Source of the DNA: Burkholderiaceae bacterium
GTDB lineage: Bacteria > Pseudomonadota > Gammaproteobacteria > Burkholderiales > Burkholderiaceae
Length of the DNA stretch: 64,000 nucleotides
Direction: 5' to 3'
Assembly (NCBI GenBank): GCA_947448695.1
Contig: CANFOL010000007.1
Span: 26,051-90,050 of the forward strand
The notes beneath the pieces were generated by a model, which worked only from the letters and a program-made list of their open reading frames with translations, had not been told where the DNA came from and made no database searches. Positions 21,184-28,924 of the stretch are shown here, piece by piece; position 1 is the stretch's first letter; every line of letters begins with the position of its first letter. The translations under genes and the position numbers were made by a program.

Positions 21184-23013
21184 ATGCGCCCATCAGCTGT
21201 TGACCACTCGCCAAGATCTTCAAAACCTAGAGGTCTTGGTGATTGGGGCACCATTAAAACTTTAATACCCTATTTAACCAAATATCCGTGGAGAGTATTT
21301 TTTGCAATTTCCTGCTTGGTTTTAGCAAAAGTTGCCAACATTGGAATACCCGTCGTTTTAAAGCATCTCATTGATGATTTATCAATTCCATTAGATGATC
21401 CTAGAAGGTTTCTTATATTCCCATTAGCATTTGTTATTGCTTATGGTTTGCTTAGATTATCAGCATCATTATTCACTGAATTAAGAGAATTCCTTTTTGC
21501 GAAAGTGACGCAAAATGCGATTCGTCAGGTTGCCATTGAAGTCTTCAATCATTTACACGCACTCTCTTTACGATTTCATTTAGGACGTCAAACTGGCGGA
21601 GTATCAAGAGATATTGATCGTGGTTCAAGAGGGATTCAATCGCTCATCTCATATTCTCTGTATAGTATTTTGCCAACTCTGATTGAATTTACAATCGTAT
21701 TAATTTACCTAGCTGTCAATTACGATTGGCTTTATGCGGCTATTACTTTTTGTGCCTTAGTTATATATATTGGTTTTACTGTCATGGTTACGGAATGGCG
21801 TTCTAAGTATCGACGTAAGATGAATGAAATGGATACCAGCGCTAATCAAAAAGCGATTGATTCTTTATTGAATTTTGAAACTGTAAAATACTTTAGTAAT
21901 GAAACATTTGAAGCACATCGTTACGATAGTTTCTTACAAAGCTACCAAAAAGCCGCCATTAAATCACAACAATCTCTAGCTGTTTTAAATATTGGTCAGC
22001 AATCAATTATTGTGATTGGCTTAATCGCTATATTATGGCGAGCTACATTAGGTGTTCAAAGTGGCGAGTTAACTTTAGGTGACATCGTTTTAATTAATAC
22101 TTTAATGATTCAAATGTATATCCCGTTAAATTTTCTAGGGGTGATTTATCGAGAAATTAAACAAGCAATTTTAGACATGGATAATATGTTTAGCTTGTTA
22201 AATAAAGATCAAGAAATTAAAGATGCTCCTGGAGCTCAAGCTTTAAAACTCGAACATCCTCATTCAGGGCCACGTGTTGTTTTTGATCAAGTAAGATTTT
22301 CTTATGAAGACAATCGTACTATTTTAAAAAATATTAGTTTTGTAATTGAACCTGGAACGACAACTGCAGTGGTGGGGAGTAGTGGTTCAGGTAAAAGTAC
22401 GTTATCCAGATTGTTATTCCGATTTTATGATGTCAATTCTGGGGCAATTTATTTTGATGGGCAAAACATATCCACTGTTCAGCAATTAAGCTTAAGAAAA
22501 ATGGTGGGCATTGTTCCTCAAGATACCGTTTTGTTTAATGACTCGATAGGCTACAACATCGCTTATGGAAAACCAGAAGCTACGCAGGAAGAAATCATTC
22601 AAGCGGCTCAAGCAGCGCAAATCCACCACTTTGTGATGGGATTGCCTGAGGCTTACAAAACCTCAGTAGGAGAAAGAGGATTGAAACTCTCTGGAGGCGA
22701 AAAACAACGTGTAGCAATTGCGCGAACTTTATTAAAAAATCCTGCTTTGATTATTTTTGATGAGGCTACATCTGCGCTTGATTCTCAAACAGAAAAAGCT
22801 ATTCAAGAGGAAATTAATAAATTAACCACTAATAGAACGGCTCTGATTATTGCCCATCGTTTATCTACGATAGTTCATGCTCATCAAATCTTAGTCATGC
22901 AGGATGGAGAAATTGTGGAACGCGGGACTCATGAAGAGCTCATGACGTTACAATCGAAATATGCAACGATGTGGAATTTGCAAAAAAATCAAAGCGAAGT
23001 TATTCTGGCCTAA
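21184..23013 (+). CDS. Atm1/HMT1-type ABC exporter (permease-ATPase half-transporter)
   Basis: A 609-residue half-transporter. The six-helix ABC membrane domain spans about residues 35-330 and the nucleotide-binding domain about 355-600. The ATPase shows Walker [21 protein letters not shown]-loop GIVPQDTVLFN, signature LSGGEKQRVAIARTLL, Walker B ALIIFDEATSALD and H-loop IIAHRLSTI. Sequence feel (NFETVKYFSNETFE) is that of Atm1/ABCB7 exporters, which move glutathione or glutathione-linked Fe-S and metal species. The substrate is inferred from family. No clear Shine-Dalgarno precedes the ATG; instead the nested inverted repeat abuts it. Confidence 0.9.
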   Translation: MRPSAVDHSPRSSKPRGLGDWGTIKTLIPYLTKYPWRVFFAISCLVLAKVANIGIPVVLKHLIDDLSIPLDDPRRFLIFPLAFVIAYGLLRLSASLFTELREFLFAKVTQNAIRQVAIEVFNHLHALSLRFHLGRQTGGVSRDIDRGSRGIQSLISYSLYSILPTLIEFTIVLIYLAVNYDWLYAAITFCALVIYIGFTVMVTEWRSKYRRKMNEMDTSANQKAIDSLLNFETVKYFSNETFEAHRYDSFLQSYQKAAIKSQQSLAVLNIGQQSIIVIGLIAILWRATLGVQSGELTLGDIVLINTLMIQMYIPLNFLGVIYREIKQAILDMDNMFSLLNKDQEIKDAPGAQALKLEHPHSGPRVVFDQVRFSYEDNRTILKNISFVIEPGTTTAVVGSSGSGKSTLSRLLFRFYDVNSGAIYFDGQNISTVQQLSLRKMVGIVPQDTVLFNDSIGYNIAYGKPEATQEEIIQAAQAAQIHHFVMGLPEAYKTSVGERGLKLSGGEKQRVAIARTLLKNPALIIFDEATSALDSQTEKAIQEEINKLTTNRTALIIAHRLSTIVHAHQILVMQDGEIVERGTHEELMTLQSKYATMWNLQKNQSEVILA

Positions 23014-23043
23014 CATTAATATCTAACATCGTAGATAGTCATC

Positions 23044-24378
23044 ATGTTGACAGCAAAACAAATCCTGCATGAAGCCTTTCAAAAAGTGCTTGCAATAGCA
23101 GATCCTCAAAAATCTATGCCAACATTGTTAGCTGAAATGTTCCCAAATGGCATCAGTGGCAATTGTTTAGTTGTGGGAGCAGGCAAAGCAAGCGCTTCTA
23201 TGGCAGATGCTTTTGAACAATTTGCACAGAAAAATTGGCCCCAAGCCAATATTTATGGTCATGTGGTAACCCGTTATGGGCATGATGTGTTTGACCCTCT
23301 TCCAAATAGAAAAATATCTATAGCAGAAGCATCGCACCCCTATCCAGATGAGGCGGGGTTAGAGGCTAGTATGGCAATCATGAAATTAGTCGGTAATTTA
23401 CAAGAAAATGATTTATGCATCGCACTTATCTCTGGGGGTGGGTCAAGCCTATTACCCTTGACCGCAAATCATATTCAAATAGAAACTTTGCAAAAATTAA
23501 CGCAAGAATTACTAAGATGTGGTGCGCCTATAGAAGAAATCAATATTGTTCGTAAGCATGTTTCTGCAATCCAGGGAGGGCGTTTAGCACAATTAGCGAC
23601 CAGTCGTGGTGCTCGTGTCATTGCCTTGATTATTTCTGATGTGGTAGGAGATCAGGCTAGTGATATTGCTAGTGGCCCTTGCGCACCAGACCCATCCACT
23701 TATGGCGATGCAATGGATATCTTGGAAAAATATCAGTTACATAGACAGGTAGATTTAACGACTATTTATCAGCACCTGTTGGAAGGACAGCGGGGACTTC
23801 ATAGTGAAACGTTAAAAGCTGGAGACGACTGTTGCCAACATATTCAAAATACTGTGTTTGCAACTGCACAAAAAGGACTTGAAGCCGCATCGGAGTATTG
23901 TCGCGACTTAGGTTATGAAGTTCATTTATTGGGAGACCGTATTTCTGGAGAGTCTCAAGAGCTTGCTAAAAATCATGCAGCTTTAATTAGAGAACGATTA
24001 ACTAACGCTAGTGCCAATAAAATTGCCTGGATATCTGGTGGTGAATCGACAGTGACGATACCACCAGGAGTAGTTGGAAGAGGAGGGCGTTGTTCAGAAT
24101 ACCTTTTAGCTTTGATGCAAGAAACTTTAGATATTCAGGGTATTAGTGCTTTAGCGGCTGATACAGATGGGATTGATGGAAGTGAAAAAAATGCAGGCGC
24201 CTTTTTTGATAGTGATGTTAGAGATATGTGCCTTGCTAAGGACTTAAATATCGAGCATTATTTACAAAAGCACCTTGCGTACGATTTTTTTGAGGAACTG
24301 AATGCACTCGTATTGACTGGGCCAACCTTAACGAATGTAAATGACTTTAGAATAATATTGATAGATCAACATGAATAA
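23044..24378 (+). CDS. Glycerate 2-kinase, GckA/TtuD (MOFRL) type
   Basis: A 444-residue class of glycerate kinase with an N-terminal DUF4147 domain (VVGAGKASASMADAF, ISGGGSSLLPL, IASGPCAPDPSTYGDAM) and a C-terminal MOFRL domain ending with ALAADTDGIDGSEKNAGAFFD. The enzyme phosphorylates D-glycerate to 2-phosphoglycerate, feeding glyoxylate or tartronate semialdehyde carbon into glycolysis. Its last 8 bases overlap the pyrC start, so the two are co-transcribed although functionally unrelated. Confidence 0.92.
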   Translation: MLTAKQILHEAFQKVLAIADPQKSMPTLLAEMFPNGISGNCLVVGAGKASASMADAFEQFAQKNWPQANIYGHVVTRYGHDVFDPLPNRKISIAEASHPYPDEAGLEASMAIMKLVGNLQENDLCIALISGGGSSLLPLTANHIQIETLQKLTQELLRCGAPIEEINIVRKHVSAIQGGRLAQLATSRGARVIALIISDVVGDQASDIASGPCAPDPSTYGDAMDILEKYQLHRQVDLTTIYQHLLEGQRGLHSETLKAGDDCCQHIQNTVFATAQKGLEAASEYCRDLGYEVHLLGDRISGESQELAKNHAALIRERLTNASANKIAWISGGESTVTIPPGVVGRGGRCSEYLLALMQETLDIQGISALAADTDGIDGSEKNAGAFFDSDVRDMCLAKDLNIEHYLQKHLAYDFFEELNALVLTGPTLTNVNDFRIILIDQHE

Positions 24379-25420
24379 ATTAACCATTACACGTCCTGAT
24401 GATTGGCATTTGCATTTGAGAGATGGCGAAGCTTTGCCTGATCTGGTTGCGCATACCGCGCGTCAATTTAGCAGAGCTCTGGTCATGCCTAATCTTAGAC
24501 CGCCGGTTACACAAGTTGCTCAAGCACTCAATTATCGATCAAGGATTCAAGAAGCAGCAACCAGAGTTGGGTATCCAGAGTTTCAAGCTTTGATGACTTT
24601 GTATCTCACAGACATTACTTTGCCCAGTGAAATAGAAAAAGCTAAAGAGGCTGGCATTATTGGAGTGAAGTTATATCCTGCGGGCGCCACAACGAATAGT
24701 GATGCAGGTGTAACTAATCTAAGTAAATGTGATGCCACAATTGCGAAGATGGCAGAATTAGATATGCCATTATTAGTGCATGGAGAGGTAACTCATTCTG
24801 AAATTGATATCTTTGATCGTGAAGCAGTATTCATCGAGCAAGTTTTAGAGCCCTTAAGAAAAAAACACCCAAAATTACGCGTCGTCTTTGAACATATTAC
24901 GACCAAACAAGCCGCTGAATATGTAAGTCTTGCAAATACACATGATTTTGGTGAGATTGCCGCAACGATTACCGCACATCATCTGTTGTACAACCGAAAT
25001 GCAATTTTTGTGGGGGGCATTCGCCCGCACTATTACTGCTTACCTGTTTTAAAAAGAGAAGAGCATCGTCAAGCACTCCTTGCGGCTGCCACGAGCGATT
25101 CAAAGCGATTTTTCTTAGGCACGGATAGTGCGCCTCATGCACAACATTTAAAAGAGAATTCTTGTGGTTGTGCAGGTTGTTTTACAGCCGCTCAAGCTAT
25201 AGAGTTATATGCCCAGGCATTTGATTCTGTTGGAAAATTACAACAGTTAGAAAAGTTTGCCTCATTGAATGGACCGAATTTTTATGGACTTCCTCGAAAT
25301 CAGTCGACGATAACCATTGAGAAAACCCCTCAAAAAATTCCATTAAGTTATCCGATGGGTGAGGATCTTTTAGTACCTTTAAATGCTGGAGAGTTCCTCG
25401 AGTGGTCAATTCTCGGTTAG
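24371..25420 (+). CDS. pyrC: Dihydroorotase, class II
   Basis: PyrC interconverts carbamoyl-aspartate and dihydroorotate in pyrimidine synthesis. It has 349 residues (E. coli 348). Metal ligands are visible: HLHLRDG at the N-terminus, the carbamylated lysine in GVKLYPAGATTNS, histidines in LLVHGEV and VFEHITTKQAA, and the catalytic aspartate in FLGTDSAPH. The 3' end runs directly into rnpB, leaving only 9 bp, so the rnpB promoter should lie inside the pyrC coding end. Confidence 0.97.
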   Translation: MNKLTITRPDDWHLHLRDGEALPDLVAHTARQFSRALVMPNLRPPVTQVAQALNYRSRIQEAATRVGYPEFQALMTLYLTDITLPSEIEKAKEAGIIGVKLYPAGATTNSDAGVTNLSKCDATIAKMAELDMPLLVHGEVTHSEIDIFDREAVFIEQVLEPLRKKHPKLRVVFEHITTKQAAEYVSLANTHDFGEIAATITAHHLLYNRNAIFVGGIRPHYYCLPVLKREEHRQALLAAATSDSKRFFLGTDSAPHAQHLKENSCGCAGCFTAAQAIELYAQAFDSVGKLQQLEKFASLNGPNFYGLPRNQSTITIEKTPQKIPLSYPMGEDLLVPLNAGEFLEWSILG

Positions 25421-25429
25421 ACTACCGTT

Positions 25430-25733
25430 GCAGAGTTGATTGGGCAATCGCCGCTTCTTAGAAGGGGAGGAAAGTCCGGACTCCATAGGGTAGGGTGGTG
25501 GCTAACAGCCATCCATGGCAACATGAGGAATAGGGCCACAGAGACGAGCGTATTTAGTTACGGTGAAACGCGGTAACCTCCACCCGGAGCAATCTCAAAT
25601 AGGCAGGCGTTGAGGCGACCCGCTAAGCCTGCGGGTAGAGAGCTCGAGTCCAGTGGCAACACTGGACCTAGATGAATGGTTGCCCCAAAGTGAAAACTTT
25701 GGCGACAGAATCCGGCTTATCGATCAACTCTGC
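25430..25733 (+). ncRNA. rnpB: RNase P RNA, bacterial class A
   Basis: Catalytic RNA of tRNA 5' maturation. Seen are the universal 5' block GAGGAAAGTCCGGACTCC, the middle block ACCTCCACCCGGAGCAA, and the 3' block ACAGAATCCGGCTTATCG. The ends pair as P1 (GCAGAGTTGAT at 25430 with ATCAACTCTGC at 25723-25733), which sets the boundaries. An L15 region GATGAATGGTTGCC is present for tRNA 3'-CCA binding. At about 304 nt it is much shorter than the E. coli RNA (377): P3 has shrunk to CTTC-TTA-GAAG and P12 to about four pairs. A T-rich run TTCTTTTT follows. Confidence 0.96.
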
Positions 25734-25739
25734 TTCTTT

Positions 25740-26162
25740 TTAGCCTTCAACGATCTCAATTGAGTGGGTAATCGTTGCAGTTTTGCCCAGCATAATAGTT
25801 GCAGAACAATATTTTTCATGTGACAAATGAACCGCTTGGCTGACTCGATTATGGTCTAGTTGTTTGCCAGTCACTATAAATTTCATGTTGATGTGAGTAA
25901 ACACTTTTGGATCCGTCTCAGCTCTAACTGCTTCTAGCTGGACTTTACAGCCAGTAATTTGTTGACGCGACTTTTTTAGAATCATCACAACGTCAAAGGC
26001 CGTACATCCCCCAGCACCCGCAAGAAGTAACTCCATCGGACGTGGTGCCAGATTACGCCCACCCGCCTCTGGAGCCCCGTCCATATTTAATAGGTGACCA
26101 CTGCCAACCTCTGCAGAAAAGCTCATCCCATCCAATCCAAGCCAATTAACCGTACATTCCAT
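25740..26162 (-). CDS. OsmC/YhfA-family peroxiredoxin-like protein
   Basis: A 140-residue OsmC-fold protein. The two conserved redox cysteines are in AGAGGCTAFDVVMILK and HEKYCSATIML, with the conserved stretch RNLAPRPMELLLAGAG before the first. OsmC/Ohr proteins reduce organic hydroperoxides; this one is closer to the uncharacterised YhfA branch, so the substrate is open. I chose the ATG at 26162 (MECTVNW) because GGAG lies about 7 nt upstream. The ORF track starts 15 bp earlier at a TTG without a site. It converges on rnpB with 6 bp between. Confidence 0.88.
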   Translation of the reverse strand: MECTVNWLGLDGMSFSAEVGSGHLLNMDGAPEAGGRNLAPRPMELLLAGAGGCTAFDVVMILKKSRQQITGCKVQLEAVRAETDPKVFTHINMKFIVTGKQLDHNRVSQAVHLSHEKYCSATIMLGKTATITHSIEIVEG

Positions 26163-26194
26163 GTTGCACTCCAACAAAAATTATTAAAAAAGAC

Positions 26195-26223
26195 TTTACC
26201 TAGTGATAACCCTAATATATAAT
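26195..26223 (+). promoter_or_regulatory. Near-consensus sigma70 promoter P1 for an unannotated transcript
   Basis: TTTACC, exactly 17 bp, then a perfect TATAAT. It is in the intergenic region upstream of rplM and points towards it, with predicted start near 26230. No gene start lies immediately downstream; instead a strong terminator occurs about 100 bp later. This pairing is the basis for the small-RNA or attenuator call. Confidence 0.72.
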
Positions 26224-26229
26224 TACCTT

Positions 26230-26330
26230 ATTGCGTACTATCTATCAATAGATTTTACAGCTACCGATGTCTCCTCCACCCAAACAAAGGTGGAATTCAT
26301 AGCCCAGAGTTTACCTCTGGGCTTTTTTTT
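26230..26330 (+). ncRNA. Candidate small RNA or leader attenuator upstream of rplM
   Basis: About 101 nt lie between promoter P1 and an intrinsic terminator, with no annotated gene. Predicted structure, by eye: a weak 5-bp hairpin (ATCTA/TAGAT, 26240-26253), a C-rich stretch CTCCTCCACC (26271-26280) containing the 16S anti-Shine-Dalgarno core CCUCC, a 6-bp hairpin TCCACC/GGTGGA with an A-rich 8-nt loop (26275-26294), and the terminator stem. It may be a stand-alone sRNA, or a leader controlling read-through into rplM-rpsI. An 11-codon reading frame (MSPPPKQRWNS, 26267-26302) lies inside but has no convincing ribosome-binding site. I do not recognise a known family with certainty. Confidence 0.55.
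26301..26330 (+). terminator. Strong intrinsic terminator upstream of the rplM promoter
   Basis: A 9-bp perfect stem AGCCCAGAG / CTCTGGGCT with loop TTTAC is followed by seven more T residues. It is oriented to stop + strand transcription arriving from promoter P1. The loop and the next base form the -35 of promoter P2, so terminator and promoter overlap physically. Confidence 0.88.
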
Positions 26331-26338
26331 GCTACAAT
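26310..26338 (+). promoter_or_regulatory. Sigma70 promoter P2, probably for rplM-rpsI
   Basis: TTTACC in the terminator loop, 17 bp, then TACAAT immediately after the T run. The predicted start is near 26345, giving a leader of about 130 nt before the rplM ATG. Spacing is ideal. A hairpin sits at the very 5' end of the resulting RNA. Confidence 0.65.
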
Positions 26339-26344
26339 CATGGA

Positions 26345-26368
26345 TTCCCTGACTTAGGTCCCAGGGAA
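26345..26368 (+). promoter_or_regulatory. Hairpin at the 5' end of the rplM-rpsI leader
   Basis: TTCCCTG and CAGGGAA form a 7-bp stem with a 10-nt loop exactly at the predicted P2 transcript start. In E. coli, L13 represses rplM-rpsI translation through the mRNA leader. This hairpin could be the analogous target or simply a 5' stabilising stem. Function is inference. Confidence 0.4.
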
Positions 26369-26474
26369 ATCGTATGACAGATTTAAGAATCAAGTGAGAG
26401 CGTGCAAACATAAGCAAGGCCGAATGAGATATTAAATACTGCTTGAAAGGACCCACAATTTAATGAAAGTAGTC

Positions 26475-26903
26475 ATGAAAACATTTTCCGCAAAATCCCA
26501 TGAGGTAAAGCGTGAATGGTTCGTGATTGACGCAACAGACAAAGTTCTCGGTCGTGTCGCCAGTGAAGTGGCACACCGTCTGCGCGGCAAGCATAAACCC
26601 GAATTCACCCCTCACGTTGACACTGGCGACTATATCGTCGTTATTAACGCTTCTAAACTCCGTGTTACGGGTAACAAAGGGTTGCAAAAGACATATTACC
26701 GTCACAGTGGATATCCAGGTGGTATCTATGAAACAACTTTTGACAAAATGCAGGCGAAGTTTCCTGGCCGTGTTCTTGAAAAAGCAGTTAAGGGTATGTT
26801 ACCTAAAGGTCCCCTTGGTTATGCAATGATCAAGAAGTTAAAAGTTTATGGTGATGAGACTCATCCACACGCGGCTCAACAGCCTAGCGTTTTAGAAATT
26901 TAA
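26475..26903 (+). CDS. rplM: 50S ribosomal protein L13
   Basis: L13 is an early-assembly protein of the large subunit. The block [20 protein letters not shown], the central [18 protein letters not shown] and [10 protein letters not shown] are diagnostic. I start at the second Met (26475), giving 142 residues as in E. coli and the usual MKTFSAK beginning. The track's start at 26463 would add MKVV and has an AAGGA site 11 nt upstream, so it cannot be excluded. rpsI follows after 9 nt. Confidence 0.96.
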   Translation: MKTFSAKSHEVKREWFVIDATDKVLGRVASEVAHRLRGKHKPEFTPHVDTGDYIVVINASKLRVTGNKGLQKTYYRHSGYPGGIYETTFDKMQAKFPGRVLEKAVKGMLPKGPLGYAMIKKLKVYGDETHPHAAQQPSVLEI

Positions 26904-26912
26904 GGAGCTGTC

Positions 26913-27305
26913 ATGATTGGAAATTGGAATTATGGAACCGGTCGTCGCAAAAGCTCTGTAGCTAGGGTTTTTATTAAATCTGGTAAGGGTGATATTCTCG
27001 TCAACGGTAAACCGATTGATCAATATTTTTCCCGCGAAACATCACGTATGATTGCTCGTCAGCCATTGATTTTGACAAATCACGCAGCTACGTTTGATAT
27101 TAAAGTTAATGTGAGTGGTGGTGGAGAAACTGGTCAAGCTGGCGCAGTTCGTCACGGTGTAACTCGTGCTTTGATTGATTATGACAACACGTTAAAACCA
27201 ACTTTATCAAAAGCTGGCTTTGTAACTCGTGATGCTCGTGAAGTTGAACGTAAAAAGGTTGGTTTACGCGGCGCGCGCCGTCGTAAGCAATTTAGTAAGC
27301 GTTAA
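26913..27305 (+). CDS. rpsI: 30S ribosomal protein S9
   Basis: S9 has 130 residues, identical in length to E. coli. The motif [18 protein letters not shown] is near the N-terminus, and [20 protein letters not shown] precedes the basic C-terminal tail RRRKQFSKR, whose final residues reach the ribosomal P site and contact tRNA. AAGGAG lies 6 nt before the ATG. It is co-transcribed with rplM and followed by a strong terminator. Confidence 0.98.
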   Translation: MIGNWNYGTGRRKSSVARVFIKSGKGDILVNGKPIDQYFSRETSRMIARQPLILTNHAATFDIKVNVSGGGETGQAGAVRHGVTRALIDYDNTLKPTLSKAGFVTRDAREVERKKVGLRGARRRKQFSKR

Positions 27306-27323
27306 TACTTTAAGCCTCAAGGC

Positions 27324-27361
27324 AAAAAACCGTATAAGTGAAATACTTATACGGTTTTTTT
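27324..27361. terminator. Bidirectional intrinsic terminator after rpsI
   Basis: A very stable hairpin: AAAAAACCGTATAAGT pairs with ACTTATACGGTTTTTT around a GAAAT loop. The A tract on the left and T tract on the right make it usable in both directions. It closes the rplM-rpsI operon before argC. Confidence 0.93.
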
Positions 27362-27424
27362 CATTGTTGTCTCATACAATAAGAACATACTCAAATATAC
27401 AGATTTAGATATTTAGGAGAAAAG

Positions 27425-28483
27425 ATGATTAAAGTAGGTATTGTGGGTGGAACGGGATATACCGGTGTCGAGTTACTGAGAATGTTGGCGCAACATCCTG
27501 AGGTACAGTTGACCGCAATTACTTCCCGGAAAGAAGCAGGTATGCCAGTCTCTGAAATGTTTTCATCTCTTCGGGGTAGAGTAGATATCGCATTTAGTAC
27601 CCCCGAAGATGCGAAGTTAAATGAGTGTGACGCCGTTTTTTTTGCAACTCCTCATGGAGTTGCCATGGCGCAGGCCAAAGAGCTTTTGGCGGCTAATGTT
27701 CGCATATTAGATTTAGCAGCTGATTTTAGATTAAAAGATACTCACGTATTTGAACAGTGGTATGGCATGCCGCATCAGTGCCCAGAAATTTTAGAAGAGG
27801 CCGTCTATGGCCTTGCAGAAATTAATCGTGAAGCAATCAAACAAGCTCGTGTTGTTGGATTGCCAGGCTGTTACCCTACGTCTGTTCAATTGGGATTCGC
27901 TCCACTCTTATCACCAAAATCTACTCACGGTAAAAAATTAGTAGATACACAATATTTGATCTCCGATTCAAAATCTGGGGTGTCTGGTGCCGGCAGAAAG
28001 GCAGAAGTGGGAACATTGCTTGCAGAAGCTAGCGATAACTTTAAAGCTTATGGGGTAAAAGGGCACCGTCATCTTCCGGAAATTGAGCAAGGGTTAAAAG
28101 CAATTGCAGGACATGATGATATTAAATTGACTTTTGTGCCGCATTTGGTGCCGATGATTCGCGGAATTCATTCAACCTTATATGCAAAAATTTTACCTGA
28201 GGCTCAAGGTATAGATTTTCAGGCTTTGTATGAAGACTTCTATAGAGGTGAACCATTTGTCGACGTGATGCCAGCGGGAAGCCATCCGGAAACACGCTCT
28301 GTTAGGGGTAGTAATCAATTAAGAATAGCGATTCATCGCCCTGGAGATGGGGATACCCTAGTTATTTTGGTTGTTGAGGATAATTTAGTGAAAGGCGCTT
28401 CAGGTCAAGGTATTCAGTGCCTCAATTTGATGTTTGGCTTTCCAGAGAATATGGGACTTCATCAAATTGCCCTGTTACCTTAA
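27425..28483 (+). CDS. argC: N-acetyl-gamma-glutamyl-phosphate reductase
   Basis: ArgC reduces N-acetylglutamyl phosphate to the semialdehyde in arginine synthesis, using NADPH. It has 352 residues and is the common type 1 enzyme. The Rossmann motif is [17 protein letters not shown]. The catalytic cysteine is in [14 protein letters not shown], and the catalytic histidine lies in the stretch [22 protein letters not shown] ribosome-binding site precedes the ATG. It is a single gene between the rpsI terminator and erpA; no other arg gene is nearby. Confidence 0.97.
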   Translation: MIKVGIVGGTGYTGVELLRMLAQHPEVQLTAITSRKEAGMPVSEMFSSLRGRVDIAFSTPEDAKLNECDAVFFATPHGVAMAQAKELLAANVRILDLAADFRLKDTHVFEQWYGMPHQCPEILEEAVYGLAEINREAIKQARVVGLPGCYPTSVQLGFAPLLSPKSTHGKKLVDTQYLISDSKSGVSGAGRKAEVGTLLAEASDNFKAYGVKGHRHLPEIEQGLKAIAGHDDIKLTFVPHLVPMIRGIHSTLYAKILPEAQGIDFQALYEDFYRGEPFVDVMPAGSHPETRSVRGSNQLRIAIHRPGDGDTLVILVVEDNLVKGASGQGIQCLNLMFGFPENMGLHQIALLP

Positions 28484-28484
28484 T

Positions 28485-28503
28485 CCCTTACGTGCAGTAA
28501 GGG
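28485..28503 (+). other. Small hairpin between argC and erpA
   Basis: CCCTTAC and GTAAGGG form a 7-bp stem with loop GTGCA two bases after the argC stop. TAAAAG follows, not a T run, so it is not a convincing intrinsic terminator. It may protect the argC mRNA 3' end or be an operator near erpA. Confidence 0.35.
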
Positions 28504-28550
28504 TAAAAGAAGCCTAGAATAGAGGTATAAAGAAATTTAAAGGAGTTTAT

Positions 28551-28922
28551 ATGTCTGCTACACAAGAAGTAACAACGTCTTTTGAAGAACCACCGGTACC
28601 GATTATTTTTACGGATAACGCTGCCTCGAAAGTTGCTGACCTGATAGCAGAAGAAGGCAACGATGCATTGAAATTACGTGTTTTTGTTCAAGGTGGAGGT
28701 TGTTCCGGTTTTCAATATGGATTCACATTTGATGAAGACATTAACGAAGACGATACTCAATTTGAAAAAAATGGAGTTACTTTGTTGGTGGATTCTATGA
28801 GTTATCAATATTTGGTTGGTGCAGAAATTGATTACAAAGAAGATATCAACGGATCACAATTCGTTATTAAAAATCCTAATGCCACAACTACGTGTGGATG
28901 CGGGTCTTCTTTTTCAGCTTAA
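28551..28922 (+). CDS. erpA: Iron-sulfur cluster insertion protein ErpA
   Basis: A-type Fe-S carrier of 123 residues delivering clusters to apoproteins, including isoprenoid and respiratory enzymes. The three ligand cysteines are visible: one in [17 protein letters not shown] and two in TTCGCGSSF at the C-terminus. The family-specific N-terminal region [19 protein letters not shown] favours ErpA over IscA. AAAGGAG precedes the ATG. It ends 2 bp from the convergent anmK stop. Confidence 0.95.
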   Translation: MSATQEVTTSFEEPPVPIIFTDNAASKVADLIAEEGNDALKLRVFVQGGGCSGFQYGFTFDEDINEDDTQFEKNGVTLLVDSMSYQYLVGAEIDYKEDINGSQFVIKNPNATTTCGCGSSFSA

Positions 28923-28924
28923 CT

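Noticed and set aside
26238-26456. 72-residue ORF on the - strand opposite the rplM leader
   Set aside because: It runs through a terminator and two promoters, has no family-like features, and is best read as a shadow.
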